NCBI GenBank assembly: GCA_032716605.1
Contig: CM064560.1
Location: 12,950,292 to 13,014,291 of the forward strand
DNA from: Paralithodes platypus
Lineage: Eukaryota > Arthropoda > Malacostraca > Decapoda > Lithodidae
Length of the DNA: 64,000 nt
Reading direction: 5' to 3'
Shown: positions 58,901-63,612 of the stretch, piece by piece
How the letters are laid out: each line of letters starts with the position of its first letter
Position numbering within the stretch: position 1 is the stretch's first letter
Made by a program: the position numbers and the translations under genes
The notes under the pieces: model-generated
What the model was told of the DNA's origin: nothing
What the model saw: only the letters and a program-made list of their open reading frames with translations
Database searches by the model: none

Positions 58901-61055
58901 ACGCTTTGCAGGCCGCAATGGTTTCCCTTAAATTATTATGAGCGATAATGCGACTTGTTTTGTCGGGGCCTCTAAATATCTCCAGAGTTTAATGGATGAC
59001 CCGCAGGTTGTGGCTACCCTCACTGGAAAGGGTTGTCAATGGAGATTTATACCAGCACGTGCACCATGGTTCGGGGCGATTTGGAAGAGAACAATCGGTA
59101 TCGTCAAATCTGCCTTGAAGAAGGTATTAGGAAGGGCACTGGTGACCAGACGGGAGTTGCAAACCATCTTAATAGAAATTGAGATGTCAGTCAACGACAG
59201 GCCCTTGACCTATACCTCGGCAGATGTTGATGACCTCTTACCCATTTCGCCTTCCATGATGACACGTGGACGAACCCTTAATACCTTTCCTAGATCGTCC
59301 GTAAATGACGAAGATCTGCATGACCCTACGTCGGCAATGCTGACGCCACACGTCGTCGCTTCCAGTATGTAAACAAGGTGTCCGACGATCTATGGAAATG
59401 GTGGACCCAAGAATATTTGCTGTCTCTTCGCGAGCGTCACTCTCATAAGATCAAAGGGATGAATCAACGATGGCCTCGTATCGGGGATATCGTCCTGATT
59501 CATGATGAGCGTCCTAGGTTATTTTGGAAGCTTGGGAGGATTATCGATTTGTTCCAGGGCATTGATGGTCTTATAAGGGTTGCTAGAATACGAACTTCGA
59601 CAGGGGTTACTACTCGCCCAGTTTTAAGGTTATATCCCTTGGAGCAGGATGTAGAACTGCCGGATGATCCTGGCGTCTCTACTGATACCCCTCCACGGGA
59701 GAGTGCTGGTGACAGTGCTCCTCAAGGTGGGGCAGCTGATGATGAGAAGGATGATCCTCCTTAGGCTTCAGGTGGCGCTCGTCCCAAAAGGAGGGCGGCT
59801 ATGAGTTCCGTGGATCTTTGGAGATCAAAGATCAAACAAGGTGATCTTTGACTTCGATGTCCTTTTGTTGTTCTCTGTATATAGCTCCTGTATATCATTT
59901 TGGTGACGGGCAATATGTCGGGAATAGGGTAATGATCCCGACAGGTTTTGGTCCAATAGGACATTTGAATTTGGCGGTATCGTATCGCTTGTACGATTTC
60001 GGCTGGTTCTTTGTGTATTGTAGTTTATTCTTAAGTTAGGTTAAATATTAACTGTAATGTATAAATATCTACATCAGCTCTAGATGTATTATGAAACCAA
60101 GTTATGGGTTATAATTATTATGAGCCGGCAGCCATATGTAATTTCGCGAAGCGATCGGACGCCGGCCCTTTAGTCTCTCAATCAACACCATACAACCAAC
60201 ATCTCCTCCCCCGGCTCTGACTCAACCCACAGTTCACCATGTGCTACAAATATTAATCTATAACAATATTAACAACAGTCCTACATCACCAGTCCTCTAA
60301 GCTAAGTTCATTGTATCGATATTGTATTATGTGAACATTCCTACATGTCATGCAATTGAATTAGCCACGTGTGGGGGACTGGATTACACCCATCGAATAC
60401 CTCGTTGGTAATTATATTATAACTATTTGTTGGGATATTTCATGTACCAGTGATATGTAATTTAACCTCTTTATCTAAATTCCCGACACATATTATGTTC
60501 CAATAAGTCCGAGTTGGCGGGAGCCCCGGTATCATTGCCACTGCCTCGCAGTACACTCACAACAACACTGCGGCCGTTAGAATTATCGGAGGTGGCTGAG
60601 GTTGCCACCAACGGTTTTATCGTAAGCTAACTTATCGGACTTACTGAGCTCCATGTGACGCAAATGCGTCATATAACTTATTAGAGAGCCATGGAGATAA
60701 GTCCATATGACGCGATCGCGTCATATGAGTTTTTGGTTATAAGTTCCATATGACGCGATCGCGTCATATATGTCGCAAGGAGTTAAAATCGCCAGAGTAA
60801 ATGAGCGAAACGTGTTATAATCGCCAAACCAATGAATGATGAAAATCGTCTTAAAATATGTTAACTCTAGTGGGGCTAAACGTCTCTCCATAGGTGGTTG
60901 GCACAGCAGTTTACCAGGCCCCCGAGGTGCTGAGGGGAGAGGAGGGAGCGGTGGCCCCTCCATGTGATGTGTACTCCCTGGGGGTCACCCTATGGCACCT
61001 GCTAACCTGTTCTGTACCTTACCCCAACCTACACCCTCATGTCGTCATTTACCAG
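32478..61055 (+). CDS. mos: Mos-like Ser/Thr kinase gene, eight exons (3' end outside)
   Basis: Eight exons (32478-33043, 33292-33980, 34460-35741, 39579-39703, 42012-42412, 48177-48541, 53090-53246, 60894-61055) have GT/AG borders and matching phases (2,1,2,1,0,2,0,0), giving 1249 codons without a stop. Landmarks are GRGGFG at 874-879, VAVK with Lys894, alpha-C Glu908, HLDVKPSN with Asp1164, DFGCC with Asp1182, and GT...APE with Glu1206. HLD instead of HRD, and Cys after DFG, are marks of the Mos family. YSLGVTLW and [12 protein letters not shown] also align with Mos. Known family role: Mos phosphorylates MEK and drives MAPK signalling in meiotic oocytes. Unusual here are about 845 residues before the kinase, a ~200-residue insert between strands beta4 and beta5, and the introns (vertebrate MOS is intronless). 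Wee1/Myt1 also have HLD but fit the rest less well. The last C-lobe exon(s) were not found before 64000. Confidence 0.85.
33292..33980 (+). CDS. mos: mos-like gene, exon 2
   Basis: The acceptor TTTGTGCACAG completes the phase-2 codon. The exon is open throughout and ends at the consensus donor GTAAGT. It encodes a Ser/Pro-rich, probably disordered segment. Two PPPP blocks are each followed by a (T/K)IFTFSPS motif, and there are three repeats of the type HPQLA or RPRLAH. The end turns charged ([13 protein letters not shown]). There is no fold I recognise. Confidence 0.82.
34460..35741 (+). CDS. mos: mos-like gene, exon 3, with RRAS modules
   Basis: The acceptor CTCTTTCAG joins phase 1, and the donor TTTCAG|GTACGG leaves phase 2. 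The exon encodes about 427 residues. From about 480 to 820 there are eight diverged modules of 40-50 residues. Each opens with a basic-Ser core ([56 protein letters not shown]). Most continue with a Pro-Ser-Leu-Gly segment, and several then have G-I-E/G-A-K-x-A-K-L. RRxS is the consensus of PKA/AKT-type kinases. Use as phosphorylation or 14-3-3 sites is inference. The frame stays open to a stop at 35820, but phase matching favours the donor at 35742. Confidence 0.82.
35742..35990 (+). other. Start of intron 3 with open-frame read-through
   Basis: The exon 3 frame continues 26 codons past the donor to TAA at 35818. This allows a short isoform ending in a [15 protein letters not shown] tail if intron 3 is retained. 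Such a product would lack the kinase domain. There is no evidence that it is made. Confidence 0.35.
35991..36592. repeat. 37-bp minisatellite in intron 3
   Basis: About 16 copies of a 37-bp unit contain AAACATTGTCAATATAGTGC and CTCCTCCTCATGG. Copies alternate between GGTGC and GGTCC variants in blocks, a sign of block-wise duplication. Confidence 0.95.
36948..37328. repeat. 24-bp minisatellite in intron 3
   Basis: About 16 perfect copies contain AACTATACAGTATGTGTTTG. The unit is a multiple of three with no stop in one frame, which produces a spurious repeat protein. A ~1.6 kb AT-rich stretch without features follows (37330-38925), apart from the foldback-related segment at 38480-38790. Confidence 0.96.
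38480..38790. repeat. Foldback-related repeat fragment in intron 3
   Basis: The sequence shares 'gctcgcttacgctcgccagg', 'aaatcgccaaactaatgggc' and 'ctagtggggctaaac' with the foldback elements at 45338-45730 and 61168-61556 and with the flanks of the BEL/Pao nest at 53490 and 60787. It is diverged and incomplete. Confidence 0.65.
38930..39204. repeat. 35-bp minisatellite in intron 3
   Basis: Eight perfect copies of a 35-bp unit contain GATTGAGTAATAGTACCTAC and AGTACAGTATATAG. No gene in this stretch. Confidence 0.96.
39579..39703 (+). CDS. mos: mos-like gene, exon 4 (glycine loop)
   Basis: The exon opens in phase 2 after CTGGCCAG. A second possible acceptor 9 bp further on, CCCCCAG, keeps the frame and would drop three residues. 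A Pro-rich linker leads into [20 protein letters not shown], the beta1, glycine loop and beta2 of a kinase N-lobe, close to the Mos pattern LG-x-GGFG...YRG. The donor AGAG|GTCAGT leaves phase 1. The poly(T) of a LINE insertion begins only about 8 bp into the intron. Confidence 0.88.
39711..41270 (-). mobile_element. Jockey/CR1-type LINE, copy 3, in intron 4
   Basis: This minus-strand LINE has its 3' end against the exon 4 donor. Readable pieces include [21 protein letters not shown] at the C-terminus and FLKGRST, VIALNPQ and YGPGGV further up, all in different frames. It belongs to the same family as copy 1 and is more decayed. A run of T at 41132-41143 interrupts its 5' part. Confidence 0.78.
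41275..41975 (-). pseudogene. Second LINE family, 3' part, in intron 4
   Basis: The minus strand gives [58 protein letters not shown] and [20 protein letters not shown], a well-known LINE C-terminal region ([14 protein letters not shown], WYGHxxRM). A frameshift separates the halves near 41560. A (CATA)n tail lies at 41276-41292. Its 5' boundary is about 35 bp before exon 5. Confidence 0.8.
42012..42412 (+). CDS. mos: mos-like gene, exon 5 (VAVK)
   Basis: The acceptor TTGTTTTCCCAG completes the phase-1 Gly codon. [15 protein letters not shown] follows, with the ATP-binding Lys894. [20 protein letters not shown] holds the likely alpha-C Glu908 and beta4. After VTPARNPC come about 95 residues of Cys/Pro/Asn/Ser-rich sequence with repeated A-C-H-T-P and S-C-H-I-S units, ending WAARQKRK. 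This is the first half of a long insert where Mos proteins have a short loop. The donor AAG|GTAAGT leaves phase 0. Confidence 0.88.
42870..43270 (-). repeat. Dispersed repeat R, copy 1, in intron 5
   Basis: On the minus strand this matches 63285-63612. Shared boxes include 'cttatacaaat', 'gtgctaacaaga'-like and 'ttgagtggtcaatcctgtaag', and both end in 'ggcatccggc'-like sequence and a (GATA)n run. The GATA tail suggests a retroelement 3' end, perhaps RTE-like (inference). Confidence 0.6.
43900..44262. repeat. (ATT)n and (TATA)n microsatellites in intron 5
   Basis: ATT units fill 43900-43969, and nearly pure TA with GA/CA interruptions fills about 44057-44262. The Ile-Tyr frames here are repeat translations. 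Confidence 0.95.
44545..44755. repeat. Foldback-related repeat fragment in intron 5
   Basis: It shares boxes with the foldback family: 'caggtgtcgactttttctggg', 'gcgttagcgagcctg', 'tttctatcgaaaaa'. It resembles one arm plus part of the central loop. Confidence 0.6.
44775..45297. repeat. ~35-bp tandem repeat in intron 5
   Basis: About 14 units contain AACAACCAAAACTCTCAATC and ATAATAACATAT. Some units carry an extra AATTATA, and later units have CTCCATC in place of CTCAATC. Confidence 0.92.
45338..45730. mobile_element. Foldback (long inverted repeat) element, copy 1
   Basis: The two halves are inverted copies of each other. The left arm has CCATTCGGCCCCATTCAGCC, CATCCAGGTGTCGA and GCGATAGCGAGCCAGCA. 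The right arm has the complements in reverse order, around a centre with TTTTTCTATCGAAAAATGTA. A second copy in the opposite orientation is at 61168-61556. There is no coding capacity. The element type is unknown. Confidence 0.8.
45744..46886. repeat. 14-bp minisatellite, ~1.1 kb, in intron 5
   Basis: The array consists of GTGTACAGTATATT units with interspersed ATTGT insertions giving a 19-bp variant. It is open in all three plus frames and on the minus strand for more than 380 codons, because the units contain no stop in any phase. These are not genes. GTACAGTATATTGTGTAC is nearly self-complementary. Confidence 0.97.
46925..47042. repeat. 38-bp repeat, three copies
   Basis: Three copies contain AAGACTTGGATAGTATTTCA and GCTACTCCTTCAGTATC. 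It directly follows the 14-bp array. Confidence 0.93.
47164..47330 (+). mobile_element. tRNA-derived SINE in intron 5
   Basis: GCCGTGG at 47164 pairs perfectly with CCACGGC ending at 47235. Between them are TGGTCAAGTGGTGAGCAC, like an A box, and GACCCGGGATCGAAGCC, like a B box. The anticodon arm does not fold. A ~95-bp body follows, including a short inverted pair AGCATGTTTCACATGCT. The stretch 47340-48070 has CA repeats and a decayed retroelement-like end (GTTCGGCCAGGCAGCCT) but no gene. Confidence 0.65.
48177..48541 (+). CDS. mos: mos-like gene, exon 6 (acidic insert, beta5/hinge)
   Basis: The acceptor TACTTTTTCAG joins phase 0, and the donor CTCAG|GTGAGA leaves phase 2. The first ~20 residues are [19 protein letters not shown]. 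About 75 residues dominated by Asp, Glu, Gly and Ser follow, encoded by GATGATGGTAGT-type triplets. The end is [20 protein letters not shown], which fits beta5, the hinge and alpha-D of Mos. The acidic stretch looks like a trinucleotide array captured in coding sequence. A retained intron would add only one codon before a stop. Confidence 0.82.
48940..49563. repeat. 23-bp minisatellite in intron 6
   Basis: About 27 copies of a 23-bp unit contain the perfect palindrome TACTGTATATACAGTA followed by CCATTGT. One copy near 49100 has an extra T. Overlapping plus-strand open frames are by-products. Confidence 0.97.
49575..49875 (-). repeat. Dispersed repeat S, copy 1 (inverted partner at 50900)
   Basis: It matches 50900-51235 in reverse complement: ACACACTGTGAAGCATT, GACGGCGGCCCACAGTGAT, CTCTGGCAAGAGGTGAGG and AGGAAGTTGGAGTTGTA. 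It is inserted directly after the 23-bp array. No conserved reading frame. Confidence 0.75.
50390..50660. repeat. CA, C-run, CT and GT microsatellites in intron 6
   Basis: CA runs occur at about 50392-50410 and 50573-50600, then a CT run and a GT run to 50652. No gene. Confidence 0.9.
50900..51235 (+). repeat. Dispersed repeat S, copy 2
   Basis: This is the inverted partner of 49575-49875, with an extra ~50 bp AT-rich piece near 51070-51120. The pair could fold into a long hairpin in the intron 6 transcript. The DNA from 51236 to 52890 holds no recognisable gene. It contains a CT run at 52050-52066, a poly(A)/poly(T) pair near 52243-52283 and a duplicated AACTCTTAAGAGTCTCCC. Confidence 0.7.
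52893..52946. repeat. (TA)n followed by poly(T)
   Basis: About 28 bp of TA are followed by 26 T residues, 140 bp before exon 7. The long T run is far from the acceptor, so it is unlikely to be the polypyrimidine tract. Confidence 0.95.
53090..53246 (+). CDS. mos: mos-like gene, exon 7 (catalytic loop, DFG)
   Basis: The acceptor ATATCCCCCAG joins phase 2 to make Arg, then [20 protein letters not shown] (alpha-E). The catalytic loop HLDVKPSN contains Asp1164, Lys1166 and Asn1169. DFGCCS contains the Mg-binding Asp1182. All residues needed for catalysis are present. HLDxKP and DFGC are the clearest signs of the Mos family. The donor GAAGGG|GTAAGG leaves phase 0. Confidence 0.92.
53490..53575. 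repeat. Foldback-related repeat, left of the BEL nest
   Basis: It contains ATGGCCGGTGTCTCC, ATATTGACACCTAAA and GTCTTAA, and continues at 60787 with AAATCGCCAGAGTAAATG. It is therefore one foldback-type repeat into which the TTAA element at 53576-60782 inserted. Confidence 0.6.
53591..54160 (+). repeat. 5' LTR of the BEL/Pao element
   Basis: The 570-bp LTR begins TGTCGGGAAT and ends ATTCCCGACA, with the terminal inverted repeat TGTCGGGAAT. The 5-bp target duplication CATAT lies at 53586-53590 and 60489-60493. It differs from the 3' LTR by only two adjacent-region substitutions and two small indels. Confidence 0.95.
54165..54180 (+). promoter_or_regulatory. Primer binding site candidate of the BEL/Pao element
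   Basis: TGGTCCTTCGTGCCCTAA begins four bases after the 5' LTR, the right place and start for a tRNA primer site. The tRNA was not identified. Confidence 0.5.
54843..55445 (+). pseudogene. BEL/Pao gag, N-terminal part, frameshifted
   Basis: From the ATG at 54843 the frame encodes a charged helical gag start ([20 protein letters not shown]). It shifts near 55130 into a second frame with [30 protein letters not shown] and [10 protein letters not shown], the typical BEL/Pao gag core. A further shift follows near 55435. Two frameshifts break this gag. Confidence 0.85.
55465..56895 (+). pseudogene. BEL/Pao gag C-terminus and protease
   Basis: The frame continues gag ([20 protein letters not shown]). 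It has three Cys-rich knuckles ([41 protein letters not shown]) and a retropepsin domain. The active site reads [10 protein letters not shown] where the family has D-S-G-S, so Gln and Cys replace the usual Ser-Gly and the protease is probably inactive. The end ([10 protein letters not shown]) stops just where RT should start. Confidence 0.85.
56835..58931 (+). pseudogene. BEL/Pao reverse transcriptase, RNase H, integrase (defective)
   Basis: RT begins abruptly at [16 protein letters not shown] (motif A), so the finger region before it is deleted between about 56800 and 56860. The polymerase box at 57108-57119 reads YVDN instead of YVDD, losing one catalytic Asp. RNase H shows [15 protein letters not shown] and [10 protein letters not shown]. 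The integrase zinc region ([18 protein letters not shown]...CTICKRLQG) and the first catalytic Asp (VTGVDYTG) follow. A TAA at 58929-58931 then ends the frame inside integrase, just before the second catalytic Asp. Confidence 0.88.
58938..59764 (+). pseudogene. BEL/Pao integrase C-terminal part (two frames)
   Basis: After the stop the same frame continues with [10 protein letters not shown] (second catalytic Asp). At the site of the third acidic residue it reads [12 protein letters not shown] at 59080-59112, where the family has W-E-R, so Lys replaces the catalytic Glu. A frameshift near 59360 separates the end ([34 protein letters not shown]), which is the usual BEL/Pao C-terminal domain. 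The integrase is not functional. Confidence 0.87.
59916..60488 (+). repeat. 3' LTR of the BEL/Pao element
   Basis: The 573-bp LTR has the same ends as the 5' LTR and is followed by the CATAT duplication. Differences from the 5' LTR are ACAACCAAC against ACAGTCAAC, one extra C in a C run, and a 2-bp insertion giving GCCACGTGTG. Confidence 0.95.
60787..60885. repeat. Foldback-related repeat abutting exon 8
   Basis: AAATCGCC, TTATAATCGCCAAACCAATG and CTAGTGGGGCTAAACGTC match the repeat at 38690-38740. It ends about 8 bp before the exon 8 acceptor, so the branch point and part of the polypyrimidine tract probably lie in repeat-derived DNA. Confidence 0.6.
60894..61055 (+). CDS. mos: mos-like gene, exon 8 (activation segment, alpha-F)
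   Basis: The acceptor CTCTCCATAG joins phase 0. The exon encodes [18 protein letters not shown] with the APE Glu1206, then [15 protein letters not shown] (alpha-F) and [15 protein letters not shown]. Mos has G-T-Y-x-x-R-A-P-E, D-I-Y-S and T-L-W at the same places. The donor CAG|GTCGGG is weak but in phase 0. Reading through it reaches a stop at 61074-61076, giving a short C-terminus VGHNYT without the alpha-G to alpha-I helices. A further exon beyond the window is more likely. Confidence 0.88.
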
Positions 61056-61167
61056 GTCGGGCATAATTATACATAACATAAAAACTACTACTAATAATAG
61101 TGATATTAATAACAAGGATATCACCATGTTCATTAATCACCCTGGAACAATTTTAGCATTTATTTAG

Positions 61168-61556
61168 ACTAAAGGGAGCCAACCTCGCTTTTTTGTTTAT
61201 CTTTCTCTCCCTCTCTCTTTGGCTTCTATCCATTCGGCCCCATTCAGCCTACTGTTTTAAGATGTTTACCCCCATCCAGGTGTCAATATTTTCCTGGCGA
61301 GCGGTAGCGAGCCAGCATATATATATTTTTGTTTTGACAGCAAGCTAAATTTGTAAATTTTTCGATAGAAAAATGTCTCCGGCGAAGCCGGATGTCTCCA
61401 TACAATGCTGGCTCGCTGTCGCTCGCCAGGAAGAAATCGACACCTGGATGGGGATAAACGTCTTAAAACAGTTGGCTGAATGGGGCCGAATGGATACACG
61501 CCAGGAAAAGAGAGAAAAGGATAGAAAGATAAAAAAAGCCGGTGACCCCCCTTAAG
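61168..61556. mobile_element. Foldback (long inverted repeat) element, copy 2
   Basis: It has the same structure as 45338-45730 in the opposite orientation. The left arm has CCATTCGGCCCCATTCAGCC and GCGGTAGCGAGCCAGCA, and the right arm has the complements (TGGCTCGCTGTCGCTCGCC, GGCTGAATGGGGCCGAATGG), ending at AAAGCCGGTGACCCCCCTTA. The small open frames on both strands reflect the symmetry of the element. Confidence 0.8.
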
Positions 61557-62570
61557 CAGACAGGCAGCCCATTATTTCATACCAACATCTACCTCGGGAA
61601 AAGGGCAACTGTGACGTGGGTGACAGTATGGTGCTAGGGTTCTGGTCTGAGATGCAGGGTAGGCCTACTGGTGAGACACCTACCAAGATGGCTTAGAAAT
61701 ACAGCACGGCCACACATTTGGGACTACTTTTCCAGAGGCACTACTTGTCCTGGTTTGGGCCAGTGTTCTCTAAATACATTATGTTCTAGCTACCAGGTAG
61801 TCATGAAAATTTAGTCGGGGATTCTTGGAAATCTATTACGGGTAAGAAGGGTGCCTTGCAAATATATTGATGCAGGTGGTTATGTCTTTGTTACCTGCAG
61901 GTACATGTAGATATCTCTGTGATTATATATCTATCAGCTCCCTCTGTAGCAGACGTACCTGATTACTTTCTCTATTTTAGTCATCCATTAATGTATAGCA
62001 TTTTATAGCTATACATTACAGAAGACCCAGCCTCGGTACTAAAACTAGTACTACTTTATTGAATGTTTTATGGTATCTATTTACATGTACAGTCAATTCG
62101 TATAATCTGCAGTCTCATAATATTGCTTAGGGTTATGAAAAGCTTAAAAGTTTATGTATAAAATAAATGTGCAATGTATAAAATCGAAAAGAGATGAATT
62201 AAGAAATGTATAAGCAATACAATTTCCTACGGCAATCTGCAAATATATAATTGCATAACTAAAATTTCTGAGACTGTGGATTAAACGAATTGACTGTACA
62301 TGTACATGTCTGGTCATTATTCCTGAGTCGCTGCTTCTATTTGAGGGAGAGGGTGATGGAATTTTCTGTGGCACAAATCAAATAAGCCGTTTTATTTGGT
62401 GAAATTTTTCGTCGTTTTAAAGTTTCTAGAAATTCTTGGAGTCGGGTAGGTCTTGAAACTTACACTGGGTGTCTTCTTGATGTTCGTCCCTTCTGCCATC
62501 TCTTTGAAGAGTCTGAAACACTGCTACCATCAGTGAAATAACATTCACTGTAAAACATGATGAAGGTATT
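61557..62570. other. Stretch without recognisable features
   Basis: I looked for the missing Mos C-lobe exon (expected to contain a Cys-Trp and an Arg-Pro pair) and did not find it here. The DNA is AT-rich with short repeats such as GTACATGTACATG. No gene is supported. Confidence 0.5.
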
Positions 62571-62574
62571 TTAA

Positions 62575-63039
62575 CCCTTGACTGGTGGGACCGGACTTAA
62601 GTTGGTCTAGAGAAGAAAGGACTATGTGGCGGGGACCGACTTCAGGCGGTGTGCAATTTTGAGCAATAGTTGGCTCTGAGAGAGAGACGAGCGGTGGGAG
62701 GAGCGTAGGTCGGCTCTGATCGTTCGGCACGGGTCCCGCGCGGCAACTGACGTCCCCTCCACACACATCCACACTCACTACCTCGCTACACTGGGAATTA
62801 TGTAAGGAAATTACTGTATTTTAGGGATTTTTCCTTCGTCTTGCACGATCGTTGCAAGAGAACGCGTGGTCGTAGAAGGATGGTTCTGGTGTCATTGGAA
62901 AGCTCAATTATCGCCCTTTCAGGGATACATAATTGTATTACGCTCTGGCTCTTGTTTATGCATGGAAACAAGGTCGTTTAGGGTAAAACCACCCGCTTGG
63001 CGGGTAGTAGAAGTTACTGACGGGCCCGCTCGTAAGGCG
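62575..63039 (-). mobile_element. TTAA MITE related to family A (diverged, inverted)
   Basis: TTAA lies at 62571-62574 and 63040-63043. The ends are CCCTTGACTGGTGGGACC and, on the other strand, CGCCTTACGAGCGGGCCC. Inside, GTCATTGGAAAGCTC, CCCTTTCAGGGATA and TTGCAAGA align with the reverse complement of the 480-bp family A copies. It is 465 bp long. This is an older member or sister family. Confidence 0.75.
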
Positions 63040-63210
63040 TTAATATCAAGAAACCTATCTAATATAAGGATAAAAAAAAGGTTCATCACTATCAATATGA
63101 TGATGATGATTCAATTTTTACCACCATGCACTTCCTGTTCAATAGCTGGGCTAAGGTGGGTGCCCTGATCACCACAGCGCTGGTGTCTGCCAAATAGTAC
63201 ACTGGCTGGC

Positions 63211-63273
63211 TCGAGACTCAAACCGTCAACCTCACGGTTTACAGGCGAGTCCTCTACCAACCACGCTACGGCC
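63211..63273 (-). mobile_element. tRNA-derived SINE head (Tyr-like anticodon)
   Basis: On the minus strand it reads GGCCGTAGCGTGGTTGGTAG, with an A box. Loop CTGTAAA (anticodon GTA) follows, then GACGGTTTGAGTCTCGA as a degraded B box. There is no tRNA 3' end, so it is a SINE. Confidence 0.6.
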
Positions 63274-63284
63274 TATGGCTGCAT

Positions 63285-63612
63285 TATTATGGATGGATGG
63301 TACTCTTCAGGTTTGGTCAATAAAACCCATCTATGCGAGACAACCTTATACAAATCTTTACTGTTCATCCAAGGGTAAAACAGTTTTGTGAATGGAGTAG
63401 CCACCCACTAGTGCTGAAAATATAGTGCTGAATAGATACATAAAGGGCCTTGGAGTCAGACAGTCAGATCCTAAGTTGAGTGGTCAATCCTGTAAGTTCC
63501 TGAATACATTGGCACAGGTTGTCCTAACAGGGTATAGGTCCGTTTGGGGGCGTTCTGTGTATGGCCATGCTAATAAATGGGAGGATGGCATCCGGCATTA
63601 GATAGATAGACT
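63285..63612 (+). repeat. Dispersed repeat R, copy 2, with GATA tail
   Basis: This is the inverted partner of 42870-43270. It ends GGCATCCGGCATTAGATAGATAGA, a tail typical of a retroelement 3' end. Confidence 0.6.

Larger units (their letters stand above)
53576..60782 (+). mobile_element. TTAA-flanked MITE, family C, copy 2 (split by BEL/Pao)
   Basis: TTAA lies at 53572-53575 and 60783-60786. The ends are CTCCTTCAGACATAT and, on the other strand, CTCCTTGCGACATATATGAC. Only 15 bp of the left end precede the BEL/Pao insertion. The rest is at 60494-60782, so the element without the insertion would be about 304 bp (copy 1 is 295 bp). It carries perfect palindromes ATGACGCGATCGCGTCAT at about 60708 and 60749 and a weaker one near 60655. 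Confidence 0.82.

Noticed and set aside
53090..61055. Assignment of the kinase to Wee1/Myt1
   Set aside because: HLDVKP also occurs there, but DFGC, the GT-APE segment, YSLGVTLW and the glycine loop with YHRG fit Mos better.
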